Shown here: positions 1 through 5,825 of the stretch, piece by piece
Layout of the letters: each line of letters starts with the position of its first letter
How positions within the stretch are numbered: position 1 is the stretch's first letter
Source: Propionibacteriaceae bacterium
GTDB taxonomy: Bacteria; Actinomycetota; Actinomycetes; Propionibacteriales; Propionibacteriaceae
Reading direction: 5' to 3'
NCBI GenBank assembly: GCA_031265725.1
Contig: JAISCH010000067.1
Span: 1 to 8,727 of the forward strand
DNA length: 8,727 bases
The notes under the pieces: generated by a model
What the model saw: the letters and a program-made list of their open reading frames with translations, nothing else
Told to the model about the DNA's origin: nothing
The model's database searches: none
Made by a program: the position numbers and the translations under genes

Positions 1-1
1 C

Positions 2-481
2 GGTGGGCGCACCACTGTCTTTGACGATCCGGAGAAACCTTGGTGTAACGGATCGAAGTACCTACCAGCCTGTATCGAGAGCCACTATCCAGACATAGTT
101 CTCATCATGTTGGGGACCAACGATCTGAAGTTCTACTTTCCACCCGGAGTGGAGAAGACTGGCGAAGGACTGGCTGAACTCGTTCGGATAGTCCGGGAAT
201 GCAGTCTTAACGAACCGATGATAATGCTCGTCGCTCCGGCGCTGATTAGCCCCGACGAGGAGAATTTTGCCCAATTCCTAGGTGTTGAATTCGACTACGA
301 AGCCGGGGAACTCAGCCGCCGACTCGCCCCAGTGATCGAGGCCACAGCGGACAGTTTGGACTGTTACTACTTCAACGCCGCTGGATTTCTCAAAGTCGGT
401 CCTGATGGCCTGCACTTGACCGCCGAGAGTCATCGGGAATTAGGCCTGCGGGTTGGCCAGACGATACGTGCTTGGGGTTGA
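2..481 (+). CDS. SGNH/GDSL-family esterase (5' end missing)
   Basis: Partial gene, open from the left edge to TGA at 479-481. It is probably a cytoplasmic carboxyl-ester or acetyl-ester hydrolase. The visible part starts with GRTTVFDDP and NG..YLPACIESH, followed by block III GTNDLK (113-130). Near the C-terminus, DGLH places the catalytic Asp at 404-406 and the His at 413-415. The nucleophile Ser block (GDS) lies upstream of the window. The order RTT..DDP, NG, YLP.C, LGTND resembles the actinobacterial arylesterase/acyltransferase group typified by the Mycobacterium smegmatis enzyme MsAcT (recognised from memory). The stop overlaps the ATG of the next gene by one base (TGATG), so the two are co-translated. 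Next to sugar enzymes, removal of acetyl groups from a carbohydrate is a reasonable inference. The family is clear; the substrate is not. Confidence 0.88.
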   Translation, partial: GGRTTVFDDPEKPWCNGSKYLPACIESHYPDIVLIMLGTNDLKFYFPPGVEKTGEGLAELVRIVRECSLNEPMIMLVAPALISPDEENFAQFLGVEFDYEAGELSRRLAPVIEATADSLDCYYFNAAGFLKVGPDGLHLTAESHRELGLRVGQTIRAWG

Positions 482-2259
482 TGGACATGAGCCTTCGTTA
501 CCCGCGTAGTAACTACGACCTTTTTCCAGTTGCGCGACTTGACTGCGGGCATCAAGTCTGGAAGGGATCGTCCATCTGGCGAGAGATCGCTGATCAGGCA
601 TTCTCCCAGACGGCTGATCCAGTCGTCGCGGTCGATCTCTACCCCGGTGCTGACCTGCCCGCGATCCGCGACCAGCTTCGGGCGGTATTGCCGGATTGGA
701 CCGTGATCGATGTCGAGGAGACGGCGGCAAAAGACCCGGTGACGCTTCAGTCGATGATCCAGTCCTTCCTGACCGATGATCGGGTGTTCGGTCGGATAGC
801 CCAATTCCCGTTGCCGGACTTTTATGACGAACAACGGCTCAGTCAGTTGCGTAAGACCCTTGCCAAGCCGCAGAACGCGACGATAGCCCTCGGCTGGGGA
901 GCGACGGCTTTCGCTCCGGACGCCACTGTCTCGGTGCTGGTCGAGGTCTCTCGCTGGGAGTTGGAGAGCCGTCAGCGCGCCGGTGGCACCAATTGGCGTG
1001 CGAGTAACCAGGGCGAGGACGCTTTGCGCAAATTCAAACGGGGTTTCTTTGTCGAGTGGCGAACTGCTGACGCGCACAAACGTCCATTGCTGGCGAAGGC
1101 TGATTTCGTGATCGATGCCAATGGCCAACCGGACGAATTCCAGGGCATCACCGGTGAATGCTTCCGCGAAGCGCTTGCTGCACTGGTCAGCCGTCCATTC
1201 CGCGTCGTGCCGGTCTTTGACCCTGGAGTGTGGGGCGGCCAATGGATGCGGGACACTTTCGGGCTGGATCCGGACGTGGAAAATTTTGCCTGGTGCTTCG
1301 ACTGTATCTTGGAAGAGAATTCGGTGCGGGTGGAGATCGACGGGCAAGTTCTGGAATTCCCGGCAATGGATATCGTCTATGCCCGGCCGAAGGACTTGCT
1401 TGGTGAGATAACCTACGCTCGTTTCGGTGCGGATTTTCCGATTCGTACCGACTTTCTGGACACTATGGGCGGCGGTAATCTCTCCCTGCAGGTCCATCCG
1501 CTCACTGAGTATATGTGGGCGAATTTCGGACTGCGTTACACCCAGGACGAGAGTTACTATCTGCTGCAAGCCGAGCCGGACGCGACTTGTTACCTGGGTT
1601 TCAAAGAGGGTGTTGACCCCGAAGCCCTAGAACGTGATTTGCGGGCTGCTGAACGCGGGGAGGTTGATTTCCCGGCAGAGCGATACGTCAATGTGTTCCC
1701 GGCTAAGGCGCACGACCATTTCCAGATACCAGCCGGCACCATTCACTGTTCCGGTCGCAATGCGATGGTGCTGGAAATATCAGCGACACCCTATATCTTC
1801 ACCTTCAAAATGTGGGATTGGGGCCGAACTGGATTGGACGGGCAGCCGCGCCCGGTGCATCTGGAACATGCCTTGGCCAATCTGCAATACGAACGCGACA
1901 CGGCTTGGACTGTTGAGAATCTGGTCAACCAGACTAAGACCCTCGCGCAGGGTGACGGTTGGACAGAGGAGCGCACTGGGCTGAATGAATTGGAATTCAT
2001 TGAGGTGCGCCGCCACAAATTCACTGGTCCGGTAGCCCATGACACCCACGGCACGGTGAATGTCGTCAACTTGGTCGCAGGGTCCTCGGCGATTGTTGAG
2101 AGCCAGACCGGTGCGTTCGCGCCGTTTACCGTTCATTACGCCGAGACTTTCATCATTCCGGCAGCCGTTGGGAGCTACACAATTCGGCCAGGTTTGGACG
2201 CGGAGGGTGAGTTGATGACAGTCAAAGTCTATGTGCGCGGAACGGAACGAACATCATGA
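481..2259 (+). CDS. Class I mannose-6-phosphate isomerase-like protein with extra N-terminal domain
   Basis: 592 aa from ATG 481, which overlaps the upstream stop as TGATG; TTG 472 and 478 and ATG 487 are alternative starts. The C-terminal part (about residues 246-592) is a cupin-fold type I phosphomannose isomerase, a family that interconverts mannose-6-P and fructose-6-P with a bound metal. WGGQWM begins at residue 251. The four expected metal ligands are present: Gln337 and His339 in LSLQVHP, Glu357 in DESYYLL, and His422 in PAGTIHCSG. Classical ManA proteins are about 300-400 aa. The extra N-terminal region of about 245 residues (VVAVDLYPGADL, ALGWGATAF, SRWELESR, KRGFFVEWR) looks like a nucleoside-kinase-type alpha/beta domain, but has no GxxGxGK[ST] P-loop. 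I recall this two-domain layout in other bacteria, so it is probably a conserved subfamily. The ROK kinase two genes on could supply the hexose-6-phosphate. The fold is well supported; the exact substrate is inferred. Confidence 0.85.
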   Translation: MDMSLRYPRSNYDLFPVARLDCGHQVWKGSSIWREIADQAFSQTADPVVAVDLYPGADLPAIRDQLRAVLPDWTVIDVEETAAKDPVTLQSMIQSFLTDDRVFGRIAQFPLPDFYDEQRLSQLRKTLAKPQNATIALGWGATAFAPDATVSVLVEVSRWELESRQRAGGTNWRASNQGEDALRKFKRGFFVEWRTADAHKRPLLAKADFVIDANGQPDEFQGITGECFREALAALVSRPFRVVPVFDPGVWGGQWMRDTFGLDPDVENFAWCFDCILEENSVRVEIDGQVLEFPAMDIVYARPKDLLGEITYARFGADFPIRTDFLDTMGGGNLSLQVHPLTEYMWANFGLRYTQDESYYLLQAEPDATCYLGFKEGVDPEALERDLRAAERGEVDFPAERYVNVFPAKAHDHFQIPAGTIHCSGRNAMVLEISATPYIFTFKMWDWGRTGLDGQPRPVHLEHALANLQYERDTAWTVENLVNQTKTLAQGDGWTEERTGLNELEFIEVRRHKFTGPVAHDTHGTVNVVNLVAGSSAIVESQTGAFAPFTVHYAETFIIPAAVGSYTIRPGLDAEGELMTVKVYVRGTERTS

Positions 2260-3152
2260 CAGCGAGTTGGTTGCGAACATCCGGTCATCTCCGTTGGTTG
2301 CGCGGCGAGCAGCGTAGGTTGGTGTCACTCCACCACCGCGAGGCGCTTCGTCCGGCAGGAGTCGGCTTCGCACCGATTGGGCTGGATGGCCGTGGCGATC
2401 CGGATGGGCCACGGGAGCTGTATTTGCACGCGCGTGTGGTTCACTGTTTCGCCATCGAATATATGCTCGGATTGCCGGGTGCCGATCTTGTCGCGGCGCG
2501 GGGCATCGACTCGTTGTTGAATCATTTCTTTGACTTAGACCGGGGTGGGTTCTACAACCGGCTCGCTCCTGACGGCAGCGTGACTGATAGCAGCAAACCC
2601 GCCTATGGCAACGCTTTCGTGCTGCTGGCGAGTTCATCCGCCCTCATTGCTGGTTTACCCAGGGCCCACGAATTATTCGATGCCGCGAATGCAGCCCTGG
2701 CCGACCATTTCTGGCAACCGGGCGAGGGAGCCAGCGTCGACGCCATGACCTCCGATTGGCAAGTGGTTGAACCGCAATACCGGGGACAGAATGCCAATAT
2801 GCATCTCGCTGAGGCATACCTGGCCGCCTTCGATGCCACTGGTGACACCGTGGCGCTGAGCCGGGCCAGTTCTATCGCTGACCGGTTGGTCCACCAACAT
2901 GCACAGAGCATGGGTTGGCGCGTGGTGGAGCATTTTGACGCCAATTGGTGTCCGGTACCCGATTACAACGCGGACAATCCCGGCGATCAATTCCGCCCTT
3001 ACGGCACGATCCCCGGACATGGCATGGAGTGGGCCAGGCTGTTGTTGCAACTCTCCGCTGCCGATCCAACGCTCGATTGGGCGCTGCCAGCGGCCGAGGC
3101 GCTGTTCAACACCGCTGTCAGTGACGGCTGGGATCCATCCCGTCCCGGCTAG
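2256..3152 (+). CDS. N-terminal AGE-family fragment as translated up to the TAG
   Basis: This is the part of the AGE-family gene that would be made if the TAG stops translation: 298 aa, ending ...SRPG. It holds the first seven or so barrel helices and the GHGMEW histidine, but lacks the RxHWxxAEA segment and the C-terminal KPDxYHxxQ histidine. It is therefore expected to be inactive alone and probably unstable. Translation would be coupled to the upstream isomerase gene through the ATGA overlap; I see only a weak purine stretch (GGAACGGA) before the ATG. Confidence 0.6.
   Translation: MTASWLRTSGHLRWLRGEQRRLVSLHHREALRPAGVGFAPIGLDGRGDPDGPRELYLHARVVHCFAIEYMLGLPGADLVAARGIDSLLNHFFDLDRGGFYNRLAPDGSVTDSSKPAYGNAFVLLASSSALIAGLPRAHELFDAANAALADHFWQPGEGASVDAMTSDWQVVEPQYRGQNANMHLAEAYLAAFDATGDTVALSRASSIADRLVHQHAQSMGWRVVEHFDANWCPVPDYNADNPGDQFRPYGTIPGHGMEWARLLLQLSAADPTLDWALPAAEALFNTAVSDGWDPSRPG
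3150..3152 (+). other. Premature in-frame TAG in the AGE-family gene
   Basis: TAG sits in PG*PYSTDF, just before the conserved region leading to RMHW. In relatives this is typically a GGF.YT or PGF.YT segment, so the stop probably replaces a hydrophobic residue. A single substitution from TTG (Leu) or TGG (Trp) would give TAG. Genuine terminal TAG codons end the ROK gene (4404-4406) and the Gfo/Idh gene (minus strand, 4414-4416). Confidence 0.85.
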
Positions 3153-3197
3153 CCCTATTCGACCGACTTCCCCGGAAAGGTCGTCAACGAGGGCCGG

Positions 3198-3488
3198 ATG
3201 CACTGGGCCATAGCCGAAGCTGTGGGAGCAGCGGCGTATTTGGCACGGGCGACGGGCAAGGACGAATACGAACGCTGGTACCGGGAGTTCTGGTCCTATA
3301 TCCATCACTCGGTGATGGACCTTGACGGCCACAGTTGGTGGCATGAGCTTGACGCTTCGGGGCGGCCATCGTTCCAGACCTGGGCTTCCAAACCCGACCT
3401 ATATCATGCGTATCAGGCAACGCTGTTTCCGCGCTGTGATCTCCAATTTGGTTTGGCTGTCGCCGCCAGTCGCGGGCTGCTGGACTGA
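3198..3488 (+). CDS. C-terminal AGE-family fragment, possible internal restart
   Basis: ATG 3198 (MHWAIAEAV) is the first good start after the TAG and would give a 96-aa C-terminal piece with the HWxxAEA and KPDLYHAYQ motifs. A GAGGG at 3189-3193 lies only 4 nt ahead of it, a short spacing, and GGAAAGG at 3174-3180 is too far away. Independent production is therefore uncertain. It starts inside a conserved helix, so it is better read as the downstream half of a broken gene than as a gene of its own. Confidence 0.3.
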   Translation: MHWAIAEAVGAAAYLARATGKDEYERWYREFWSYIHHSVMDLDGHSWWHELDASGRPSFQTWASKPDLYHAYQATLFPRCDLQFGLAVAASRGLLD

Positions 3489-3493
3489 GAGGA
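3487..3493 (+). promoter_or_regulatory. Ribosome binding site of the ROK gene
   Basis: GAGAGGA overlaps the AGE stop codon and lies 7 nt before ATG 3501. This spacing favours 3501 over the in-frame ATG at 3507. Confidence 0.6.
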
Positions 3494-3500
3494 TAGCTGA

Positions 3501-4406
3501 ATGGGGATGGCTCAGGTTCCGGTGCTGGAATTCGGTGGTTCGCATGTTTGCTCAGCCCTGGTCGATTTCAGTTCTGGCTCGCCAAGAGTTGCGCACCTGA
3601 CTCATCATCCGCTCGATCCTGATGGCAGCAGGGAGGAGATAGCCACTCCCATGCTGAATGCCGCCTTGGCTGTGCCCAAGACTCGTGGCCTGGCTTGGGG
3701 AATAAGTGCTCCGGGGCCCTTCGATTACCGGAATGGGGTGGCTTTGTACGCCGACAAATTGGAATCGGTGGGCAAGTTCGCCGCCCTGCAAGGCTGGGAT
3801 ATGCGAGCGGCTTTGGCGGAGGTGTTGGATTCACCGGCATCGTTGACTTTCGTGAATGACGCCGACGCGTTCGGTCTCGGGGAATTCGCCATTGGCGCGG
3901 GGGCTGGTTACGACAAGGTGATCTTCTTGACTTTGGGCACTGGCTTGGGCTCGGCATTTATTGATCGGGGATCGCTCGTCACTGAGGGTGAGGGACTGCC
4001 CGCGAACGGTTGGGTGTACCAACTCCAAATGGACGGCAGGCCGATTGAGGATTTCGTCTCCAGCCGGGCGTTGCGGCGCGGCTATCAACAATTGACCGGC
4101 GTGGACAGCGATGTAAGGGAGATCGCCGCAGCCGCCCGGGCCGGGGAACCGCTGGCGGCACGGGTGTTGAATGAGGGCATGGAATCATTGGGACGTTTCC
4201 TGGCCCCGCTCTGTCGCGTGTTCGAGGCTGATGCGATAGTCATCGGCGGTGGAATCACCAAATCCTGGGATCTGCTGCTTGCTCCCGTCCAGGCTGGATT
4301 GCGGCAAGCTGACGCGGCTTTGGGGTCTCTGCCGGTGCTCCGGGCGGCATCCGGTCGACAGACACAGTTGGTCGGGACTGCGCTGGCTGTGCCGGGCACG
4401 GTTTAG
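3501..4406 (+). CDS. ROK-family sugar kinase-like protein
   Basis: 301 aa, close to the usual ROK length of about 300. ROK proteins are ASKHA-fold sugar kinases or, with an added DNA-binding domain, repressors; no helix-turn-helix precedes the fold here, so a cytoplasmic hexose kinase is likely. Motifs: phosphate-1 loop LEFGGSH (Glu10, where most ROK kinases have Asp in DxGGT), the catalytic-Asp segment NDADAFGLGE (Asp120), phosphate-2 LGTGLGSA (145-152) and the adenosine loop VIGGGI (247-252). The zinc-binding His and CxCGxxGCxE cluster normally found near residues 165-190 is absent; the region reads ANGWVY followed by a stretch to EDFVSSRAL without cysteines. I recall an actinobacterial ROK subgroup of this kind. 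It sits 12 nt after the AGE frame, in the same operon as the PMI-like protein, which fits phosphorylation of mannose or a related hexose. Kinase activity is inferred. It ends in TAG. Confidence 0.85.
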   Translation: MGMAQVPVLEFGGSHVCSALVDFSSGSPRVAHLTHHPLDPDGSREEIATPMLNAALAVPKTRGLAWGISAPGPFDYRNGVALYADKLESVGKFAALQGWDMRAALAEVLDSPASLTFVNDADAFGLGEFAIGAGAGYDKVIFLTLGTGLGSAFIDRGSLVTEGEGLPANGWVYQLQMDGRPIEDFVSSRALRRGYQQLTGVDSDVREIAAAARAGEPLAARVLNEGMESLGRFLAPLCRVFEADAIVIGGGITKSWDLLLAPVQAGLRQADAALGSLPVLRAASGRQTQLVGTALAVPGTV

Positions 4407-4413
4407 GCTTGCG

Positions 4414-5493
4414 CTAGTTCGTCCACGGCTCGGCTTGGACGGGTATTGGCTGGCCGCTCGTGGCTGACTCCTCGATGGCTAGGGCTAGGGCGTGGTCTTG
4501 GCAGCCATCGGCTAGGGGATAGGGGGCTGGGCCTTCGCCACGGACGTATTTGCCCATTGCGACCAGGTGGTCGGCGACGGCGATGTCGTCTTCGGAGAGG
4601 TAGGAGCCACGGAACTGGTTGCGATAGATCACTTTTCCGTCGAAACTGGCGTGGATGACCTCGTTGCCCTCCAAGCTCATGTCGACGCCCACTCGGCGAT
4701 ATTCGATGGCCGAGGTCACCGGATCGCCGTCCACGAGCCGGAGCACGGTGTTGTCGACGATCTCACCGTTGCTTCCCCGGATCGCTATCCTCCGGCTCAG
4801 TAGCGGATTCCACCACTGGTTGTCGACGAAGTTGTATAGCCCATACTGCCCGTCGCCGAAGTCCAAGGTGCCGACCGTGCTGGTTCGCGGTTGCGGGACC
4901 GGATTTTCCACCCAGCCGTTGAAGGTCAGCGGGTCAAGCAGCCCGGCGCTGAATTTGCTCGCTCTCGCCACCGCTGGACGCATCCCAACCGCCAAGTAAT
5001 CCCGGATCAGCGCCACCGCGTGATACATATGCGTGGAGGCGATCTCCACTGAGTTGGGCCGTCCGATCACGCCATCGCGCACGACACTCAGCCGGGCGGC
5101 GTGGCCGGGCATCCGGTAATACTGCTCGCCGATCTGGATCAGTTCAGCGCGGGAGCCGACGCGCTCCCAGAGCGCCCGCAGGCCAGCCAGGTCGGGAGCT
5201 GGCGGCGTCTCGCAGTAGACGTGGTACCCGGCCTCGGCCAATTCGGCAGTCAGGCTCGGGGTCGCCGCCCAAGGCACCGACGCGGCGACGAATTCGGGTG
5301 CGTGACTGGCCAAATCAGCCACATCGAGGCTGGTGGCCACACCGTACTGCTCAGCTAGTCGCTGGATTGACGAGGCGGTGCGTCCGACGACGACAGCCAC
5401 TTGCAACTGTTCGGGCACTGCTTTGGCCACCCGTAGGAAGAATTCGGTACGCCAGCCAGTGCCGATGGCGGCGAAGCGGATCGGGTCGGTCAT
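4414..5493 (-). CDS. Gfo/Idh/MocA-family NAD(P)-dependent oxidoreductase
   Basis: 359 aa, minus strand, starting at ATG 5493 (complement) with AAGGAG 7 nt upstream. The N-terminal Rossmann half starts IRFAAIGTGWRTEFF (residues 5-19), a GxGxxx dinucleotide loop, followed by an alpha/beta substrate domain. These proteins oxidise or reduce sugars, inositols and their derivatives. Two standard catalytic features differ: the usual EKP is ETP (CETPPAP, Glu95-Thr96), so the catalytic Lys is missing, and the usual HxxDxxR reads H158-A-V-A161-L-I-R164, losing the Asp. I recall the ETPPAPDL version in other actinobacterial members, so it probably marks a subfamily and not a broken gene. Convergent with the ROK gene, 7 bp apart, and divergent from the importer operon. 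Likely expressed from the shared intergenic region. The family is certain; substrate and activity are unknown. The stop codon is TAG. Confidence 0.88.
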   Translation of the reverse strand: MTDPIRFAAIGTGWRTEFFLRVAKAVPEQLQVAVVVGRTASSIQRLAEQYGVATSLDVADLASHAPEFVAASVPWAATPSLTAELAEAGYHVYCETPPAPDLAGLRALWERVGSRAELIQIGEQYYRMPGHAARLSVVRDGVIGRPNSVEIASTHMYHAVALIRDYLAVGMRPAVARASKFSAGLLDPLTFNGWVENPVPQPRTSTVGTLDFGDGQYGLYNFVDNQWWNPLLSRRIAIRGSNGEIVDNTVLRLVDGDPVTSAIEYRRVGVDMSLEGNEVIHASFDGKVIYRNQFRGSYLSEDDIAVADHLVAMGKYVRGEGPAPYPLADGCQDHALALAIEESATSGQPIPVQAEPWTN

Positions 5494-5500
5494 TCCGGAA

Positions 5501-5506
5501 CTCCTT
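5501..5506 (-). promoter_or_regulatory. Ribosome binding site of the Gfo/Idh gene
   Basis: AAGGAG on the minus strand, 7 nt before the ATG at 5493. This is a near-consensus site and fixes the start of the oxidoreductase. Confidence 0.75.
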
Positions 5507-5560
5507 GTCGTCCGGCTAGTACCTCGTTGTCATTGCGTGTGCTAGCCTGATAGAAACATT

Positions 5561-5622
5561 TAACGAAAGCATAACTACTATCTCTAGCCTTGGCTAGCGC
5601 TTGAAACAGATAGTTTTCGTTA
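5561..5622. repeat. Widely spaced inverted repeat TAACGAAA / TTTCGTTA
   Basis: TAACGAAA at 5561-5568 is the exact reverse complement of TTTCGTTA at 5615-5622, with 46 bp between them. The right arm overlaps the first bases of the TATAAT box. Two regulator half-sites or a looping pair are possible; an 8-bp match within 330 bp could also be chance. Confidence 0.35.
5584..5597. repeat. Palindrome CTAGCC-TT-GGCTAG
   Basis: Perfect 6-bp arms around a 2-bp centre, upstream of the TATAAT box and in the middle of the divergent region. It is a candidate operator or activator site for either direction; no regulator family can be assigned. Confidence 0.4.
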
Positions 5623-5626
5623 TAAT
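5621..5626 (+). promoter_or_regulatory. Candidate -10 box of the importer operon
   Basis: Perfect TATAAT. No good -35 lies at 17 nt: TTGAAA at 5601-5606 gives only a 14-bp spacer, and CGCTTG sits at the normal distance. A weak -35 suggests activator dependence or a different start. The predicted transcript start near 5633 would leave a leader of about 190 nt before the binding-protein gene. A second, weaker candidate is TTGCCG (5647-5652), 16 bp, TAGTAT (5669-5674). Confidence 0.5.
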
Positions 5627-5641
5627 TCTGTTACTAACAGA
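5627..5641. promoter_or_regulatory. Candidate operator palindrome TCTGTTA-C-TAACAGA
   Basis: Perfect 7-bp arms around a single C, starting at the base right after TATAAT, so it covers the expected transcription start. A repressor bound here would block the promoter. TTA..TAA-type palindromes are known for some ROK repressors, but the match is too general to name the family. Confidence 0.5.
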
Positions 5642-5810
5642 CCCATTGCCGAAGGTTTCGGGTAAGTGTAGTATCATCATACGTAGGAATACTGAAAGAA
5701 ACTTTCCAGGCTGCCAATCAAAGAGGATGGTGCCCGTGACAAGCAGATCACTCAATCCCCATAGCTGATGAAGCGGGTCTGGACGACAAATCAACCTAGG
5801 CAACTCAACA

Positions 5811-5816
5811 GAAAGG
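5811..5816 (+). promoter_or_regulatory. Ribosome binding site of the solute-binding protein gene
   Basis: GAAAGG, 9 nt before ATG 5826. It supports that start, which also gives a complete lipoprotein signal peptide. Confidence 0.6.
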
Positions 5817-5825
5817 TAAAGCGAG

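Larger units (their letters stand above)
2256..3488 (+). pseudogene. AGE-family epimerase/isomerase interrupted by in-frame TAG
   Basis: One continuous reading frame of 410 codons (stop TGA 3486-3488) is broken only by TAG at 3150-3152 (codon 299). Homology continues in the same frame on both sides, so this is a nonsense change and not a frameshift. The family (N-acylglucosamine 2-epimerase, mannose isomerase, YihS, cellobiose 2-epimerase) has an alpha6/alpha6 barrel of about 400 aa, matching the full frame. Before the TAG: ELYLHARVVHCFA, and GHGMEW with the first catalytic His (codon 255). After it: RMHWAIAEA (codons 314-322) and KPDLYHAYQ with the second catalytic His (codon 384). A protein ending at the TAG would lack half of the active site. 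The start ATG overlaps the previous stop as ATGA. Likely role if restored: mannose/fructose isomerisation or 2-epimerisation of a hexose. A sequencing error, real decay or readthrough are all possible. Confidence 0.82.
5494..5825. promoter_or_regulatory. Divergent intergenic control region
   Basis: 332 bp without a credible gene, between the oxidoreductase (leftward) and the binding-protein gene (rightward). The central part, about 5550-5690, is visibly richer in A and T than the flanking genes. It holds a TATAAT box, a 15-bp palindrome directly after it, a second palindrome at 5584-5597, a widely spaced inverted repeat and a repeated GCTAGC..GAAACA pair, listed separately. This arrangement fits a shared, sugar-responsive control region, but no regulator gene lies in the window. 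Confidence 0.65.

Noticed and set aside
430..1569. A 379-codon open frame on the minus strand opposite the PMI-like gene
   Set aside because: It lies wholly antisense to a gene with clear metal-ligand motifs and operon coupling, shows no family motifs and has unlikely composition. It is a by-product of GC-biased codons.
3150..3152. TAG as a generally reassigned sense codon (pyrrolysine or other recoding)
   Set aside because: TAG properly ends the ROK gene and the Gfo/Idh gene in this window, and readthrough of either would run into antisense of its neighbour. Local readthrough is not excluded.
4474..4530. Repeated GGCTAGGG-like words
   Set aside because: They fall in the C-terminal coding part of the Gfo/Idh gene, encoding Ala/Leu-rich helix residues. 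Spacing is irregular and there is no repeat-array structure.
5727..5768. Possible 13-residue leader peptide (ATG 5727 to TGA 5768)
   Set aside because: AAGAGG abuts the ATG with no spacing, the peptide has no run of regulatory codons, and no attenuator hairpin follows. Probably chance, though a GTG start at 5736 has usable spacing.
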